Below are positions 16,682 to 25,508 of a stretch of DNA of 64,000 nt, one piece after another. Both the position numbers and the translations under genes were made by a program. The DNA is from FEB-12 sp964503315 (GTDB lineage: Bacteria > Zixibacteria > MSB-5A5 > GN15 > FEB-12). The notes beneath the pieces were generated by a model. The model did no database searches and was not told the DNA's origin. It saw nothing but the letters and a program-made list of their open reading frames with translations. Where the stretch lies: positions 1 through 64,000 of the forward strand of contig CAZCZL010000001.1 of the NCBI GenBank assembly GCA_964503315.1, in the 5' to 3' direction. The first letter of the stretch is position 1; the number at the start of each line of letters is the position of its first letter.

Positions 16682-16948
16682 CTACATGTACCAATATCGG
16701 AAATAGATGATCACCAACAGCACGAACAACACCGATACGGCGTTGATCTTAAACATCAATCCGATAGTAAACGAGATCGCGTATAGGTCAACGGTGACCG
16801 GCGCGAATCCTATCTGTACCGACTTTTCAAATAACGTTTTTGCCCCGCCAGGCGGCAGGATATGGCCGATCAGCTCACCCACCAGCCCCCCAAGGATCGC
16901 CGCGAGCAGCAGCGCGATGATAATGAATGTCAGTTCCCGATCCTTCAC
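16682..16948 (-). CDS. DUF4321 small membrane protein
   Basis: Two-helix integral membrane protein of 88 residues (helix 1 about 8-30, helix 2 about 58-86, with Pro/Gly-rich GHILPPGGAKTLFE between them). The size and the sequence pattern fit DUF4321, a family of unknown function found in many Gram-negative lineages and clostridia. The start codon overlaps the purQ stop by four bases (ATGA), which implies translational coupling. Its place between purQ and tatA gives no firm hint of function. Confidence 0.8.
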   Translation of the reverse strand: MKDRELTFIIIALLLAAILGGLVGELIGHILPPGGAKTLFEKSVQIGFAPVTVDLYAISFTIGLMFKINAVSVLFVLLVIIYFRYWYM

Positions 16949-17658
16949 GCTTTACCCACCATACGTGGCGATTCACACCACTGACGCACCGACTCCAATA
17001 TCTGCAGGCCATCCGTCGAACCGAGAATCGGCTCAACCGCCCGCTCCGGATGCGGCATCATCCCCAGCACATTTCCTTCCGCGCTGATGATCCCCGCGAT
17101 ATTGTTGATCGAACCGTTCGGATTGGACTCCTCGGTGATCGCCCCGGTGGGATCGCAGTACCGGAAGATCACTTGTTGATTCTCCTCGAGTTTCCGGATA
17201 TCCCCTTCGAAGTGATAGTAGTTCCCATCGCCATGGGCGATCGGGATCTTGAGCACCGTTCCCTTGGGGATCATCGAGGTAAAAGCGGTACCGGTTCGCT
17301 CGGTCCGCAAATAGACATACTTGCAGGAGAATCGAAGATGGTCGTTGCGGATCAGCGCGCCCGGAAGCAAGCCAGCTTCGGTCAGTACCTGGAATCCATT
17401 ACAGATCCCCATCACCATGCCGCCGGACTTCGCGAAATCGATCACCTTTTGCATGATTGGCGAGAAACGGGCAATCGCGCCGGAGCGAAGATAATCACCG
17501 TAGGAAAAACCACCCGGCAAAATGATCACATCGCTGCCGGCCAGATCCTCGGATTTGTGCCAGAGGAATTCCACCTCGCCATGCATCACATGCTTTACCG
17601 CGGCGTAGGCGTCATAGTCGCAATTTGAGCCCGGAAAGGTGACCACTCCGAACTTCAT
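16945..17658 (-). CDS. purQ: Phosphoribosylformylglycinamidine synthase subunit PurQ
   Basis: Glutamine amidotransferase subunit of the three-part FGAM synthase (PurS, PurQ, PurL), fourth step of purine synthesis. It supplies ammonia by hydrolysing glutamine. The 237-residue product carries the class I triad: nucleophile Cys86 in GICNGFQ, and His and Glu in MPHPE near 207. GVVTFPGSNCD and LPGGFSYGDYLR are diagnostic of PurQ. It starts on the last base of purS and overlaps the next gene by four bases. The large subunit purL is not in the window. Confidence 0.97.
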   Translation of the reverse strand: MKFGVVTFPGSNCDYDAYAAVKHVMHGEVEFLWHKSEDLAGSDVIILPGGFSYGDYLRSGAIARFSPIMQKVIDFAKSGGMVMGICNGFQVLTEAGLLPGALIRNDHLRFSCKYVYLRTERTGTAFTSMIPKGTVLKIPIAHGDGNYYHFEGDIRKLEENQQVIFRYCDPTGAITEESNPNGSINNIAGIISAEGNVLGMMPHPERAVEPILGSTDGLQILESVRQWCESPRMVGKA

Positions 17659-17906
17659 CAGCTCTTCTCCACGGTGAATTTCTCAATGATCGGGTTAGCC
17701 AACAACTTGGATGATACTTCGTTTATCTTCCGGTCAATGTCGGTGGCGCTTCCATCGATCTCAAGCTCAAAGAACCGTCCACTACGCACCGACAGGAAAT
17801 CAGGAAATCCCATCTGGGCCAGCGCCTTCTGGATAGTGACTCCTTGCGGATCTAGTACACCATCCTTCAATCGCACGAAAACCACCGCTTTTTTACTGTT
17901 GCTCAT
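17658..17906 (-). CDS. purS: Phosphoribosylformylglycinamidine synthase subunit PurS
   Basis: Small structural subunit of 82 residues that bridges PurL and PurQ in FGAM synthase. Typical features are VRLKDGVLDPQGVTIQKAL, the middle GFPDFLSVRSGRFFELE, and the C-terminal KLLANPIIEKFTVE. It overlaps the end of pssA by 14 bases and touches purQ, so the order pssA-purS-purQ is tightly coupled. Confidence 0.95.
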   Translation of the reverse strand: MSNSKKAVVFVRLKDGVLDPQGVTIQKALAQMGFPDFLSVRSGRFFELEIDGSATDIDRKINEVSSKLLANPIIEKFTVEKS

Positions 17907-18666
17907 GTTCTGTCTTTTTTCTTTCGTCTCGGCGTTTCCGTCTAACCATTTGCCGACCAGTGACTTTACTGACCGAAACGGTAAACAGGCGGTACAACTC
18001 CCGTATCATGCCAAACAATATATACAACGCCAAAAAGGGAAACAATAAATGTCTTGGACTGATAATAATGAGCACTGCCGCTATCAGTATGATACCCAAC
18101 TTGATACGAGCTATTCGCGTATCGAACCGGTCAGGGATCGCGTCATACTGCACCTGCGAAACCATCAGGAACGAACAGATTATTATCATCGAAACAAGGT
18201 ACTCACCATACTCCAACTGCCCCCAGATCTTGTAAGAAAAGATGATCGCCGACACCAGCAACCCTGCCGCCATCGGCACGGGCAAACCGACGAAATCCTT
18301 CTTCTCTTCCGTGTCCGCCATGACGTTGAAACGAGCCAGTCTGTACGCCGCCGCCATAATGAACACGATCGAGATGATCCACCCCCACTTACCCAACTCG
18401 CTTAACTTTATCGAGTAGACGATCACTGCCGGCGCGCAGCCGAACGACAGGAAATCTGCCAGCGAATCGAGCTCAACACCGAACTGCGAAGTCGCCCCGG
18501 ACAACCGCGCCACTTTACCATCGAGCGCGTCCAGGAACGCCGCCAGGATAACAAACCAGCATGCGGCGGTGATGTGACCTTCCAGCACAGATAGGATCGC
18601 GATAAACCCGCAGACCACATTCCCCATCGTGAAGACACCGGGGAAAATGCCTCTATAGCCGTTCAC
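17893..18666 (-). CDS. pssA: CDP-diacylglycerol--serine O-phosphatidyltransferase
   Basis: Membrane enzyme that makes phosphatidylserine from CDP-diacylglycerol and serine. The CDP-alcohol phosphotransferase motif is complete (DGKVARLSGATSQFGVELD, followed by SLAD: D-G-x2-A-R-x8-G-x3-D-x3-D). About eight hydrophobic segments span the protein and the C-terminus is strongly basic. I put the start at GTG 18666, with GGAG seven bases upstream, giving 257 residues (NGYRGIFPGVFTMGN). An ATG at 18747 would add a charged extension and deepen the overlap with psd. With psd directly upstream (14-base overlap) it forms a phosphatidylethanolamine-synthesis pair. Confidence 0.95.
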   Translation of the reverse strand: MNGYRGIFPGVFTMGNVVCGFIAILSVLEGHITAACWFVILAAFLDALDGKVARLSGATSQFGVELDSLADFLSFGCAPAVIVYSIKLSELGKWGWIISIVFIMAAAYRLARFNVMADTEEKKDFVGLPVPMAAGLLVSAIIFSYKIWGQLEYGEYLVSMIIICSFLMVSQVQYDAIPDRFDTRIARIKLGIILIAAVLIIISPRHLLFPFLALYILFGMIRELYRLFTVSVSKVTGRQMVRRKRRDERKKTEHEQQ

Positions 18667-19348
18667 GTCTCTGCTCCATCGCCGTAACCTTTCCCGAACC
18701 AACCGGAAGCATGCCGATGATCGTTTCTCCACCCGCCACGCGATCACCTACCTTTATCTTCAGCGCCGTTCCCGATGGCACAAACAGCTCTGTTCGTGAC
18801 CCGAATCGGATCAACCCGAACCGATCCCCCCCCGTAACCTTGTCGCCATCCGTCAAACGACAGACGATCCGTCGCGCTATCAACCCGGCGATCTGCTTGA
18901 ACATGATCTTGTGTCCCGTGGATGTCGTCATCCCGATCTCTGTCTGCTCGTTCAGCTCCGATGCCTTATCCTCAAACGCCGCGAAGAACTTCCCCGGATT
19001 GTACTTGATGTAGTCTATTGATCCGTCGCTCGGTATCCGATTGACATGTACATCAAAGACGTTTAGAAATATCGAGACTTTGGTAAACTCTCCCTCCAGG
19101 AATGGATGCCCGCTTCCGGTCCGAATATCAATCACTTTTCCATCCGCCGGTGAAACCAGTACTCCCGGCCCATTGGCGAAATTCCGCTCCGGATCGCGAA
19201 AGAAAAACAGGGTGAACAGGGTCAGGACACCAAACACCAGCGCGGTCCCGAACAACCAACGGCTGTCCCAGCGCGTAGCTCCCCAGATAGTGAGCAACGT
19301 CAGTACCAGGCCGATGAAAACGAATGGTATCCCCTCACGCGCGATCAT
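18653..19348 (-). CDS. psd: Phosphatidylserine decarboxylase, short (PSD-A) type
   Basis: Converts phosphatidylserine to phosphatidylethanolamine with a pyruvoyl cofactor. The 231-residue form has two N-terminal membrane helices, the core DGKVIDIR, SIFLNVFDVHVNR and, near the C-terminus, FGSRTELFVP. The Gly-Ser there is the self-cleavage site that generates the pyruvoyl group. The ATG at 19348 overlaps the purB stop by four bases and is preferred over an upstream start at 19411 that would add a non-homologous extension. The next gene, pssA, makes its substrate. Confidence 0.95.
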   Translation of the reverse strand: MIAREGIPFVFIGLVLTLLTIWGATRWDSRWLFGTALVFGVLTLFTLFFFRDPERNFANGPGVLVSPADGKVIDIRTGSGHPFLEGEFTKVSIFLNVFDVHVNRIPSDGSIDYIKYNPGKFFAAFEDKASELNEQTEIGMTTSTGHKIMFKQIAGLIARRIVCRLTDGDKVTGGDRFGLIRFGSRTELFVPSGTALKIKVGDRVAGGETIIGMLPVGSGKVTAMEQRRERL

Positions 19349-20640
19349 GAGCCAAACACCCTCTTGAAGATAGCATCCACATTTCTGGTGTAATATGTCA
19401 GATCGAAACACTCATCGATCTCAGACTCCTTCAAATGCTTTCGAATATCGGCGTCCTGCTTCGCCAGCTCCTTGAACAGCCCCTTTCCTTCCCACGCCGC
19501 CATGGCGTTGCGCTGTACCATACGATAGGCGTCTTCCCGCGAACCGACCGGTCCCGCCAGCTTCAAAAGCAAGCGCTGTGAAAAGACGATCCCTCCACCG
19601 AGGAATATATTGTCATGCATCTTCTGCTCATTCACCACGAGACCCGACAACAGGTCGATAAACTTCTGCAGCCCGTAGTCAACAATGATACAGGAATCCG
19701 GAATGATCACACGTTCTACTGACGAATGCGCGATATCTCGCTCGTGCCAGAGCGGGATATTCTCCATAGCCGAAACGGCGTACCCTCTCACCATGCGAGC
19801 GATCCCGGAGATTCGTTCCGCGGTTATTGGATTCCGCTTGTGCGGCATCGCCGAGGAGCCTTTCTGCCCCTTGGCAAACCCCTCCATCATCTCTCCCACC
19901 TCTGTTCGCTGGAGGTGTCGTATCTCTGTGGCGCACTTTTCAAGCGACGATGCCAGTATCGCCAACGCGGTCACAAACTCCGCGTGGCGATCACGCTGAA
20001 TCACTTGAGTCGAGACTTCTGCCGGCTTCAGTCCGAGTCGCGCGCAGACCATCTCTTCAACTTTGGGGTCAAGATTGGCGAAATTCCCGACCGCTCCGCT
20101 TATTTTACCGACAGCAATTCTCTCTGTTGCTGCCGCGAACCGTGCCCGCCCCCTCGATAGCTCCGTATACCAGACGGCGAACTTCAAGCCCGCGGTCGTC
20201 GGTTCCGCGAACACCCCGTGCGTCCGCCCGATCGTCGGGCTATGTTTGTATTTGAGCGCCAGCTCTTTGATCTTCCCCAGCGCGACCCCGATCTTGGCAT
20301 CAATGATTGCCGCCGCTCGCTTCATGATCAGCGATAACGATGTATCCAGCACATCCGAGGAGGTCATGCCAAAGTGAAGGTGCTTCGCTTCCGGACCGAC
20401 TTTTTCCGCTACCGAAGTAAGGAAAGCGATCACGTCATGATTTACTTCGCGCTCGATCTCGTTGATTCGATCGACATCAAACCCCGCTTTGGACTCGATC
20501 GCCGGGATCACATCCTTCGGGATGATCCCCAGCGCGGCCATCGCCTTTGCCGCCTCTATCTCGACCTCCAGCCAGGCTGAGTACTTCGCTTCGTCGGTCC
20601 AAAGCCGACCCATCTCGGGAAGTGTATATCGACTGATCAT
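19345..20640 (-). CDS. purB: Adenylosuccinate lyase
   Basis: Fumarase/aspartase-superfamily enzyme of 431 residues that acts twice in purine synthesis: it splits SAICAR to AICAR and adenylosuccinate to AMP, releasing fumarate. Diagnostic segments are MTSSDVLDTSLS, TIGRTHGVFAEPTT with the general-acid His, and the signature GSSAMPHKRNPITAE with the catalytic Ser loop. It is two bases downstream of the transaldolase gene and overlaps psd by four bases. The domain order and length are normal. Confidence 0.97.
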   Translation of the reverse strand: MISRYTLPEMGRLWTDEAKYSAWLEVEIEAAKAMAALGIIPKDVIPAIESKAGFDVDRINEIEREVNHDVIAFLTSVAEKVGPEAKHLHFGMTSSDVLDTSLSLIMKRAAAIIDAKIGVALGKIKELALKYKHSPTIGRTHGVFAEPTTAGLKFAVWYTELSRGRARFAAATERIAVGKISGAVGNFANLDPKVEEMVCARLGLKPAEVSTQVIQRDRHAEFVTALAILASSLEKCATEIRHLQRTEVGEMMEGFAKGQKGSSAMPHKRNPITAERISGIARMVRGYAVSAMENIPLWHERDIAHSSVERVIIPDSCIIVDYGLQKFIDLLSGLVVNEQKMHDNIFLGGGIVFSQRLLLKLAGPVGSREDAYRMVQRNAMAAWEGKGLFKELAKQDADIRKHLKESEIDECFDLTYYTRNVDAIFKRVFGS

Positions 20641-20642
20641 AC

Positions 20643-21287
20643 TTACTTGTTGGCCTTCTTATAATCTTCCAGGAATTTCGCGAGACCGATATCGGTCAAC
20701 GGATGTTTGATGAGCGCCTCGATCACTTTGAGCGGCATAGTGCAGACATCCGCCCCTATTTTAGCCGCCTCCACCACATGCATTGGATGCCGCACCGATG
20801 CTACCAGCACCTCGGTCCCATATCCGTAGTTTTCGTAAATCTGTACGATATCCGCGATCAACTGCATTCCATCCTGTGAGACATCATCCAGTCGTCCAAT
20901 AAACGGCGACACATACGTCGCGCCGGCTTTCGCTACCAGCAGAGCCTGCATCGGTGAAAAAACCAGTGTCGCGTTTGTCTTGATGCCGCGATCAGTCAGA
21001 GTTTTGATCGCGCGTAGCCCCGGGAGAATTGTCGGTATCTTGATGACGATATTATCCGCGATCGTCATCAGCTCATCCGCCTCGCGGAGCATTCCGTCCG
21101 TATCGGTTGATATTACTTCAGCGGATACCGGCCCCGGGACGACTTTGCATATCTCCGCCAGGATCTCGCGATACGGTTTGGTCTCTTTGGCGGCCAACGA
21201 TGGATTGGTCGTCACGCCATCCAGCACTCCCATGGCCGCGGCTTCCTTGATCTCGCTGACCGATGCTGTGTCGATAAAGAACTTCAT
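20643..21287 (-). CDS. Transaldolase-like / fructose-6-phosphate aldolase family protein
   Basis: TIM-barrel aldolase of 214 residues in the short (MipB/TalC/Fsa) subgroup. MKFFIDTA opens strand 1, VTTNPSL strand 2, and NIVIKIP carries the Schiff-base Lys. NATLVFSPMQALLVAKAGA and YVSPFIGRLDD follow, and VLVASVRHP closes the active site. The subgroup contains both transaldolases of the pentose phosphate pathway and F6P aldolases, and sequence alone does not separate them safely. It sits between truA (three-base gap) and purB (two-base gap). Supplying ribose-5-phosphate for the neighbouring purine genes would fit. Confidence 0.93.
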   Translation of the reverse strand: MKFFIDTASVSEIKEAAAMGVLDGVTTNPSLAAKETKPYREILAEICKVVPGPVSAEVISTDTDGMLREADELMTIADNIVIKIPTILPGLRAIKTLTDRGIKTNATLVFSPMQALLVAKAGATYVSPFIGRLDDVSQDGMQLIADIVQIYENYGYGTEVLVASVRHPMHVVEAAKIGADVCTMPLKVIEALIKHPLTDIGLAKFLEDYKKANK

Positions 21288-21290
21288 CTC

Positions 21291-22064
21291 TTACTGTCTC
21301 TCCTTCGAATATCCAACGGCGACCAGATAGAGCCCATGCGCGGGCGCCGTAAACACGACTCGTTCCGTGCGGTTGCCCTTCAAAGTATCTCTGAAGTCGG
21401 CCAATGTCAAGTTCAGCACGTTGCTATCTTGTTGAAGGGCAGCGAGGTTCACCATTCCCCCCACCAGTGACCGGACCATCCCATGCAGGAACCGATTCCC
21501 GCGTATCTCATATACCAGAAGCGGCCCGATTTGTTGCCACCGGGAATGATATATCTCGCACCGATTATTCTCTTTAAGCGAGGATGTTACACAAAACGGC
21601 GCGAAATCACGCTCCCCCAGCACCATCGCCGCCGCCTCGTCCAGTCGTGCGCGGTCAACCAGAGTCTCGGTTTCCCAGCGTAAGTCCCTATAGATCGCCG
21701 ATCTCTCTCTGGCGAGAATATATCGGTACCGCCGCCAGTGAGCGTCGAAACGCGCATGAAAGCTCGGTGAAACCTCTTCGGAGGACAGTATGCGTATATC
21801 CGATGGTGTATGATAATTCAGAGCCTCACGAAATCTCCCGGCTTCCAGCGAGTGTGCTGTCTGAAAGTTTGCCACTTGTCCAAGAGCATGCACTCCAGCA
21901 TCCGTTCGTCCGGCCCCGATCAGCGTTGCTTTCTCACCGGTGACCTTTTGGATAGCCGCCTCAATCTCTCCCTGAACAGTCGATTGACCGGGCTGGACTT
22001 GCCATCCCGCAAATGAGGTCCCCTTGTACTCGATGACGAGTTTGATATTTCTGGCGTCGCTCAT
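21291..22064 (-). CDS. truA: tRNA pseudouridine(38-40) synthase
   Basis: Modifies U38-U40 in the anticodon arm of tRNAs. The 257-residue protein has KLVIEYKGTSFAGWQ at the N-terminus, the catalytic Asp55 in GAGRTDAGVHALGQ, RRYRYIL, and RGNRFLHGMVRSLVG near the end. Its start overlaps the ecfT stop by four bases, and this ecfT-truA coupling is also seen in Firmicutes and other phyla. Confidence 0.97.
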   Translation of the reverse strand: MSDARNIKLVIEYKGTSFAGWQVQPGQSTVQGEIEAAIQKVTGEKATLIGAGRTDAGVHALGQVANFQTAHSLEAGRFREALNYHTPSDIRILSSEEVSPSFHARFDAHWRRYRYILARERSAIYRDLRWETETLVDRARLDEAAAMVLGERDFAPFCVTSSLKENNRCEIYHSRWQQIGPLLVYEIRGNRFLHGMVRSLVGGMVNLAALQQDSNVLNLTLADFRDTLKGNRTERVVFTAPAHGLYLVAVGYSKERQ

Positions 22065-22861
22065 CCCGTCACCAGAAAGAGTGAGATTAATGCCACCGAA
22101 GTAACCACCATGAACAGCACTTCCGCAAAACCAATGTGCGCCCGGGAGTAGAAAGTCCGCTTGCCCGTGCGATCATACCCCCTCGCTTGGAGCGCCAGCG
22201 CCAAGTCATCCGCTCTGTTCACCGCCGCGACAAAAACAGGGATCAGCAAGTAGAGCGATTTGCGCGCCCGCGCGAAAATCGAGCCATTGAATTTCACTCC
22301 GCGCACGATCTGCGCGTTTCGTATCATCACAAATTCCTCGTACAGGATCGGGATAAAACGCATCGCGATAAACAGGATCAGCGACAAGTCCGCCACCGGC
22401 ACTCGAATTCTCCCCAGCGGTTTGAGCAGCTTTGTGGCCGCTTCCGCCATCGCCGTCGGCGAACTGGTCAATGTGACCAGAAACGCCATCACCACGAACA
22501 GCAGCAATCTCAGCGAAAAGAAGGCGCCGGCCCGCACTGCTTCAGCTCGGATAGGAAGCCCCAATGGCGTGAGAAGTACTTCGCTTTCTTTTCCCGAGAA
22601 GATCAGGTGATAGACAAAGGTAACCAGCACCAGCCAGAAGATCGGTTGCAGATTCCGTGAGATCTGCTCGAGCGTGATTCCGGAGACAAATAGCCCCGTG
22701 AATAGCGCGGCGATCACCACGAGATAAAACGCCATCGAATGGGTGAAAAGACCAAGCCCGAGAACCAGCACAACGGGCAACAGCTTGGCACGCGTGTCAA
22801 GACGATGCAGAAAGGAGTCGAGTGGGCGATATTGCCCGAGAAGAATTGGTCCGCTTTGCAC
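22061..22861 (-). CDS. ecfT: Energy-coupling factor (ECF) transporter T component
   Basis: Integral membrane scaffold of ECF vitamin and metal importers, which links substrate-binding S components to two ATPases. The 266-residue protein has about six hydrophobic segments, the N-terminal HRLDTRAKLL, and two C-terminal coupling helices with Arg-containing motifs (QIVRGVKF, LQARGYD) that contact the ATPases. Translation starts at GTG 22861; the ribosome site is weak and lies beside a short hairpin. No EcfA ATPase or S component is encoded nearby, so it must be shared with partners elsewhere. It is the first gene behind the promoter at 22885-22912. Confidence 0.9.
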   Translation of the reverse strand: MQSGPILLGQYRPLDSFLHRLDTRAKLLPVVLVLGLGLFTHSMAFYLVVIAALFTGLFVSGITLEQISRNLQPIFWLVLVTFVYHLIFSGKESEVLLTPLGLPIRAEAVRAGAFFSLRLLLFVVMAFLVTLTSSPTAMAEAATKLLKPLGRIRVPVADLSLILFIAMRFIPILYEEFVMIRNAQIVRGVKFNGSIFARARKSLYLLIPVFVAAVNRADDLALALQARGYDRTGKRTFYSRAHIGFAEVLFMVVTSVALISLFLVTG

Positions 22862-22867
22862 GATCTA

Positions 22868-22883
22868 CCGCTTTCAAAAGCGG
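22868..22883 (-). repeat. Hairpin at the predicted 5' end of the ecfT transcript
   Basis: A six-base-pair perfect stem (CCGCTT and AAGCGG) with a four-base loop spans the predicted transcript start. It sits just upstream of the GTG start of ecfT. It could stabilise the 5' end or serve as an operator. It has no following T-run and is not a terminator. Confidence 0.45.
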
Positions 22884-22884
22884 C

Positions 22885-22912
22885 AATATAGAGGTGATTG
22901 CTCGAATGTCAA
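22885..22912 (-). promoter_or_regulatory. Internal promoter of the ecfT-truA-purB-psd-pssA-purSQ-tatA block
   Basis: On the minus strand a perfect TTGACA (22912-22907), a 16-base spacer and TATATT (22890-22885) form a near-consensus sigma-70 promoter. The -35 box overlaps the stop codon of the small FeoB-associated gene. It separates housekeeping transcription from the iron-regulated genes upstream and predicts a start near 22878. Confidence 0.65.
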
Positions 22913-23067
22913 TCTTTGGGCGCCGGACGCTTGCTCGTCGACAACCGCTGATGAGCCATGCAGTTAGCGCAAGCACCCGGCTGCGCTTTTCGGCGCAGGT
23001 AACGCCAGATCAGAAATCCAGCCGCTGCCAACACCGCCAATAGTACCGCACTCGTTTGCCAGTCCAT
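22909..23067 (-). CDS. FeoB-associated Cys-containing membrane protein
   Basis: Small protein of 52 residues. It begins MDWQTSAVLL, has one transmembrane helix (about 6-22), a basic stop-transfer stretch (WRYLRRKAQ), a CANC motif (Cys33, Cys36), and a basic tail ending KRPAPKD. Size, topology and the CxxC after the helix match the small Cys-rich proteins often encoded directly after feoB (FeoB-associated Cys-rich membrane protein, FeoC-like position). The ATG at 23067 follows the feoB stop after a single base, so the two are almost certainly co-translated. It may support ferrous iron transport, perhaps by binding iron or a Fe-S cluster at the inner face. The last codons overlap the -35 box of the next promoter. 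Confidence 0.75.
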   Translation of the reverse strand: MDWQTSAVLLAVLAAAGFLIWRYLRRKAQPGACANCMAHQRLSTSKRPAPKD

Positions 23068-23068
23068 T

Positions 23069-25480
23069 TTAGTATCCCATCCTGCTGGCCACCTGATAGA
23101 CCACCATCGCCGCCAGATAGGCGAAGATCGTCATGTATACGAATGCTCCGATTGCGTACTTCCAGGCCCCTGTCTCCTGACGGATCGTCACCACAGTCGC
23201 ACCGCACTGACAGCAAAGTGCAAAGAACACCATGATCGAAAGTGCTACTGCCGGACTGAAAACCGGCTGACCGATCTTGGCCCCGTCCTCCCATTTGGCC
23301 GCCCGCATTTTATCCACCAGCGAACTTGATTCCTCATCCACATCCGATCCAAGATTGTAGATCGTCCCCAGGGTCGCGATGATCACTTCTCGTGCCGGGA
23401 ACGACGCCAGCGTCGCCATCGTGATCTTCCAGTCCCAGCCCAGTGGCGCGAATATCGGCTCCACCGTTCTCCCAACGCGCCCAAGGTATGAATTGCTTAA
23501 TTGCGCTCCGGCCTGATCATTCAGCAACTCCGCCTCGCGTTCACTTCCCTGCAGTTCTGCTTCACGACGCCCGTACACGACATCGATAATTCCCGCCTGA
23601 TCGGGGTACAATTGCACCAGTTCTTCTCGAACCAACGGTAGCTCTTCGGTGCTCTCGACGATTGCCAGTCGCCCCTTCGCGAACAACATCACTTCATTGG
23701 TCGCCGCATCCATGGTGAATGCCGCCAGTATCCCGTCAAATTGCGCAAGCGTCTCCTCTGTAGACGCCGCATTTTCAGCGATTTGCGCCTCAAACTGCGT
23801 CGCTATCTCAGTCGAACGGGGATAGTAACTGAGCGCCCAGATCAGGATCGTGATCGCGAAGATCGTCGTCCCCGCGCGAACAATAAATGACTTCGCTCGA
23901 TTCAACACCCGAACTACCACCGACTGCAACGTCGGCACCTTGTAGCTCGGCATCTCCATCATAAATGTACCGCTCTGGGTTCTAAGAATGGTTTTCTTCA
24001 GAACTAACGATACAAGTACCGCCATTATCAATCCGAGCAAATAAAGCGCGCCGAGCACCAGTCCATGCGTGTTCAGGAACCCGAGCACGATCGCATACGG
24101 AATGAATGCCGCCGTCATGATCGCGTACACCGGCAAACGCGCCGAACAGGTCATAAGTGGTGCTACCATGATAGTGATGATCCGAAGTTTCCTGTCCTCG
24201 ATAACCCGCGTCGCCATGATACCCGGTACCGCGCACGCAAACGACGACAATAACGGAATGAATGATTTCCCCGAGAGTCCGCACCAACTGAAAGCTCTAT
24301 CCACCAGGAATGCCACTCTCGGCATATACCCAGAATCCTCTATTAGCGCGATAAAGAGAAAGAGAATAATGATCTGCGGCAGGAATATCAGAACCGAACC
24401 AACTCCCCCAACTACTCCATCCACCACCAGCGATTGCAGTGGCCCTTCCGGGATCGCTCCCGCGGCCCACCCGCCAATAGACCCAAACACCGAGTCAATC
24501 AGGTTCATCACCGGCTCTGCCCAACTGAAGATCGACTGAAAGATAAAACCCATGATCAGGATCAGGATGAGCGGACCCAACACCGGATGCAGCAGCACCC
24601 GATCTATCTTCTCCGACCGGCCCCTGGAGACCGCGTGCTTCACCTTGACCGAGTTCCGGAATACAATGGACGCATGGTCGGTCAATGACGATGTCTCTGC
24701 GGTCGTGAGCGAACCGAACTCCCTCCGCAATGAATCGCGAAGCTCCGCAATCAACGCCTGATGCTCTGTTCCGCTTTCGGCGATAAACGCCTTTTCGCCT
24801 GGACCATTCTGGTCGAGTAGGATTCGAAGATACTCCGCCCGGGCCTGCGTGCCACGCCCATGGCCGGCCTTTAGCCGTTCGGCGGCGTCAATCACCGATT
24901 GGTGATAGAAATGCTTTTGCGGACGCGCAGGCTCGCCCGCCGCCTTCGCGATTGCCTCCTGAAGCTCAGCTATTCCTTTGCCGCGCGATCCGATCAACGG
25001 CACGACCGGTATCCCGCCCAGTTCGCGGGCAAGTCTTTCAATATCCACATCCAGGCCGCGCTTCTCGGCCAGATCCATCATGTTCAATCCGACCACCACC
25101 GGCTTGCCAACTTCCATCACCTGGAACAGCAGGTATAGAGCCCGATCAAGATTCGTGACATCGATAATATTGACTATGACATCGGGAGAGGCAGACTCGT
25201 CGAGGGCACCCATCAGCGCCTGCACCGCGACATACTCATCCGGAGAGAATGCGGAGAGCGAGTAGGAGCCGGGAATATCAATCAGCGTGAATGTCCGGGG
25301 ATCATTCTTGACCTGAAACTGTCCGGTCGTTTTTTCAACCGTCACACCGGGGTAATTCGCGACTTTCTGGCGAAGTCCGGTGATGGCATTGAAGATCGTA
25401 GTCTTCCCGCAGTTCGGATTGCCGCAAACAGCTACATTTATTGTCTTGGTTTGCGCCAGCTTCTGAACCGCGAGATCCAT
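23069..25480 (-). CDS. feoB: Ferrous iron transport protein B
   Basis: GTP-dependent ferrous iron permease of the inner membrane, 803 residues. The N-terminal G domain has G1 GNPNCGKTT, G3 DIPGSYSL, G4 NMMD and the switch region ANYPGVTVEKTT. A helical domain (about 170-270) follows, then two Gate domains with about eleven hydrophobic segments, including SSFACAVPGIMATR and SFPAREVIIATLGTIYN. A polar insert (about 530-660, with alternating Glu and Gln) separates the Gate halves and is longer than in E. coli FeoB. I chose ATG 25480, with AAGAGAG upstream, over TTG 25495. It is 28 bases behind feoA. Confidence 0.97.
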   Translation of the reverse strand: MDLAVQKLAQTKTINVAVCGNPNCGKTTIFNAITGLRQKVANYPGVTVEKTTGQFQVKNDPRTFTLIDIPGSYSLSAFSPDEYVAVQALMGALDESASPDVIVNIIDVTNLDRALYLLFQVMEVGKPVVVGLNMMDLAEKRGLDVDIERLARELGGIPVVPLIGSRGKGIAELQEAIAKAAGEPARPQKHFYHQSVIDAAERLKAGHGRGTQARAEYLRILLDQNGPGEKAFIAESGTEHQALIAELRDSLRREFGSLTTAETSSLTDHASIVFRNSVKVKHAVSRGRSEKIDRVLLHPVLGPLILILIMGFIFQSIFSWAEPVMNLIDSVFGSIGGWAAGAIPEGPLQSLVVDGVVGGVGSVLIFLPQIIILFLFIALIEDSGYMPRVAFLVDRAFSWCGLSGKSFIPLLSSFACAVPGIMATRVIEDRKLRIITIMVAPLMTCSARLPVYAIMTAAFIPYAIVLGFLNTHGLVLGALYLLGLIMAVLVSLVLKKTILRTQSGTFMMEMPSYKVPTLQSVVVRVLNRAKSFIVRAGTTIFAITILIWALSYYPRSTEIATQFEAQIAENAASTEETLAQFDGILAAFTMDAATNEVMLFAKGRLAIVESTEELPLVREELVQLYPDQAGIIDVVYGRREAELQGSEREAELLNDQAGAQLSNSYLGRVGRTVEPIFAPLGWDWKITMATLASFPAREVIIATLGTIYNLGSDVDEESSSLVDKMRAAKWEDGAKIGQPVFSPAVALSIMVFFALCCQCGATVVTIRQETGAWKYAIGAFVYMTIFAYLAAMVVYQVASRMGY

Positions 25481-25508
25481 ACTCTCTTCTTTCAAAGTAT
25501 AGACTGTG

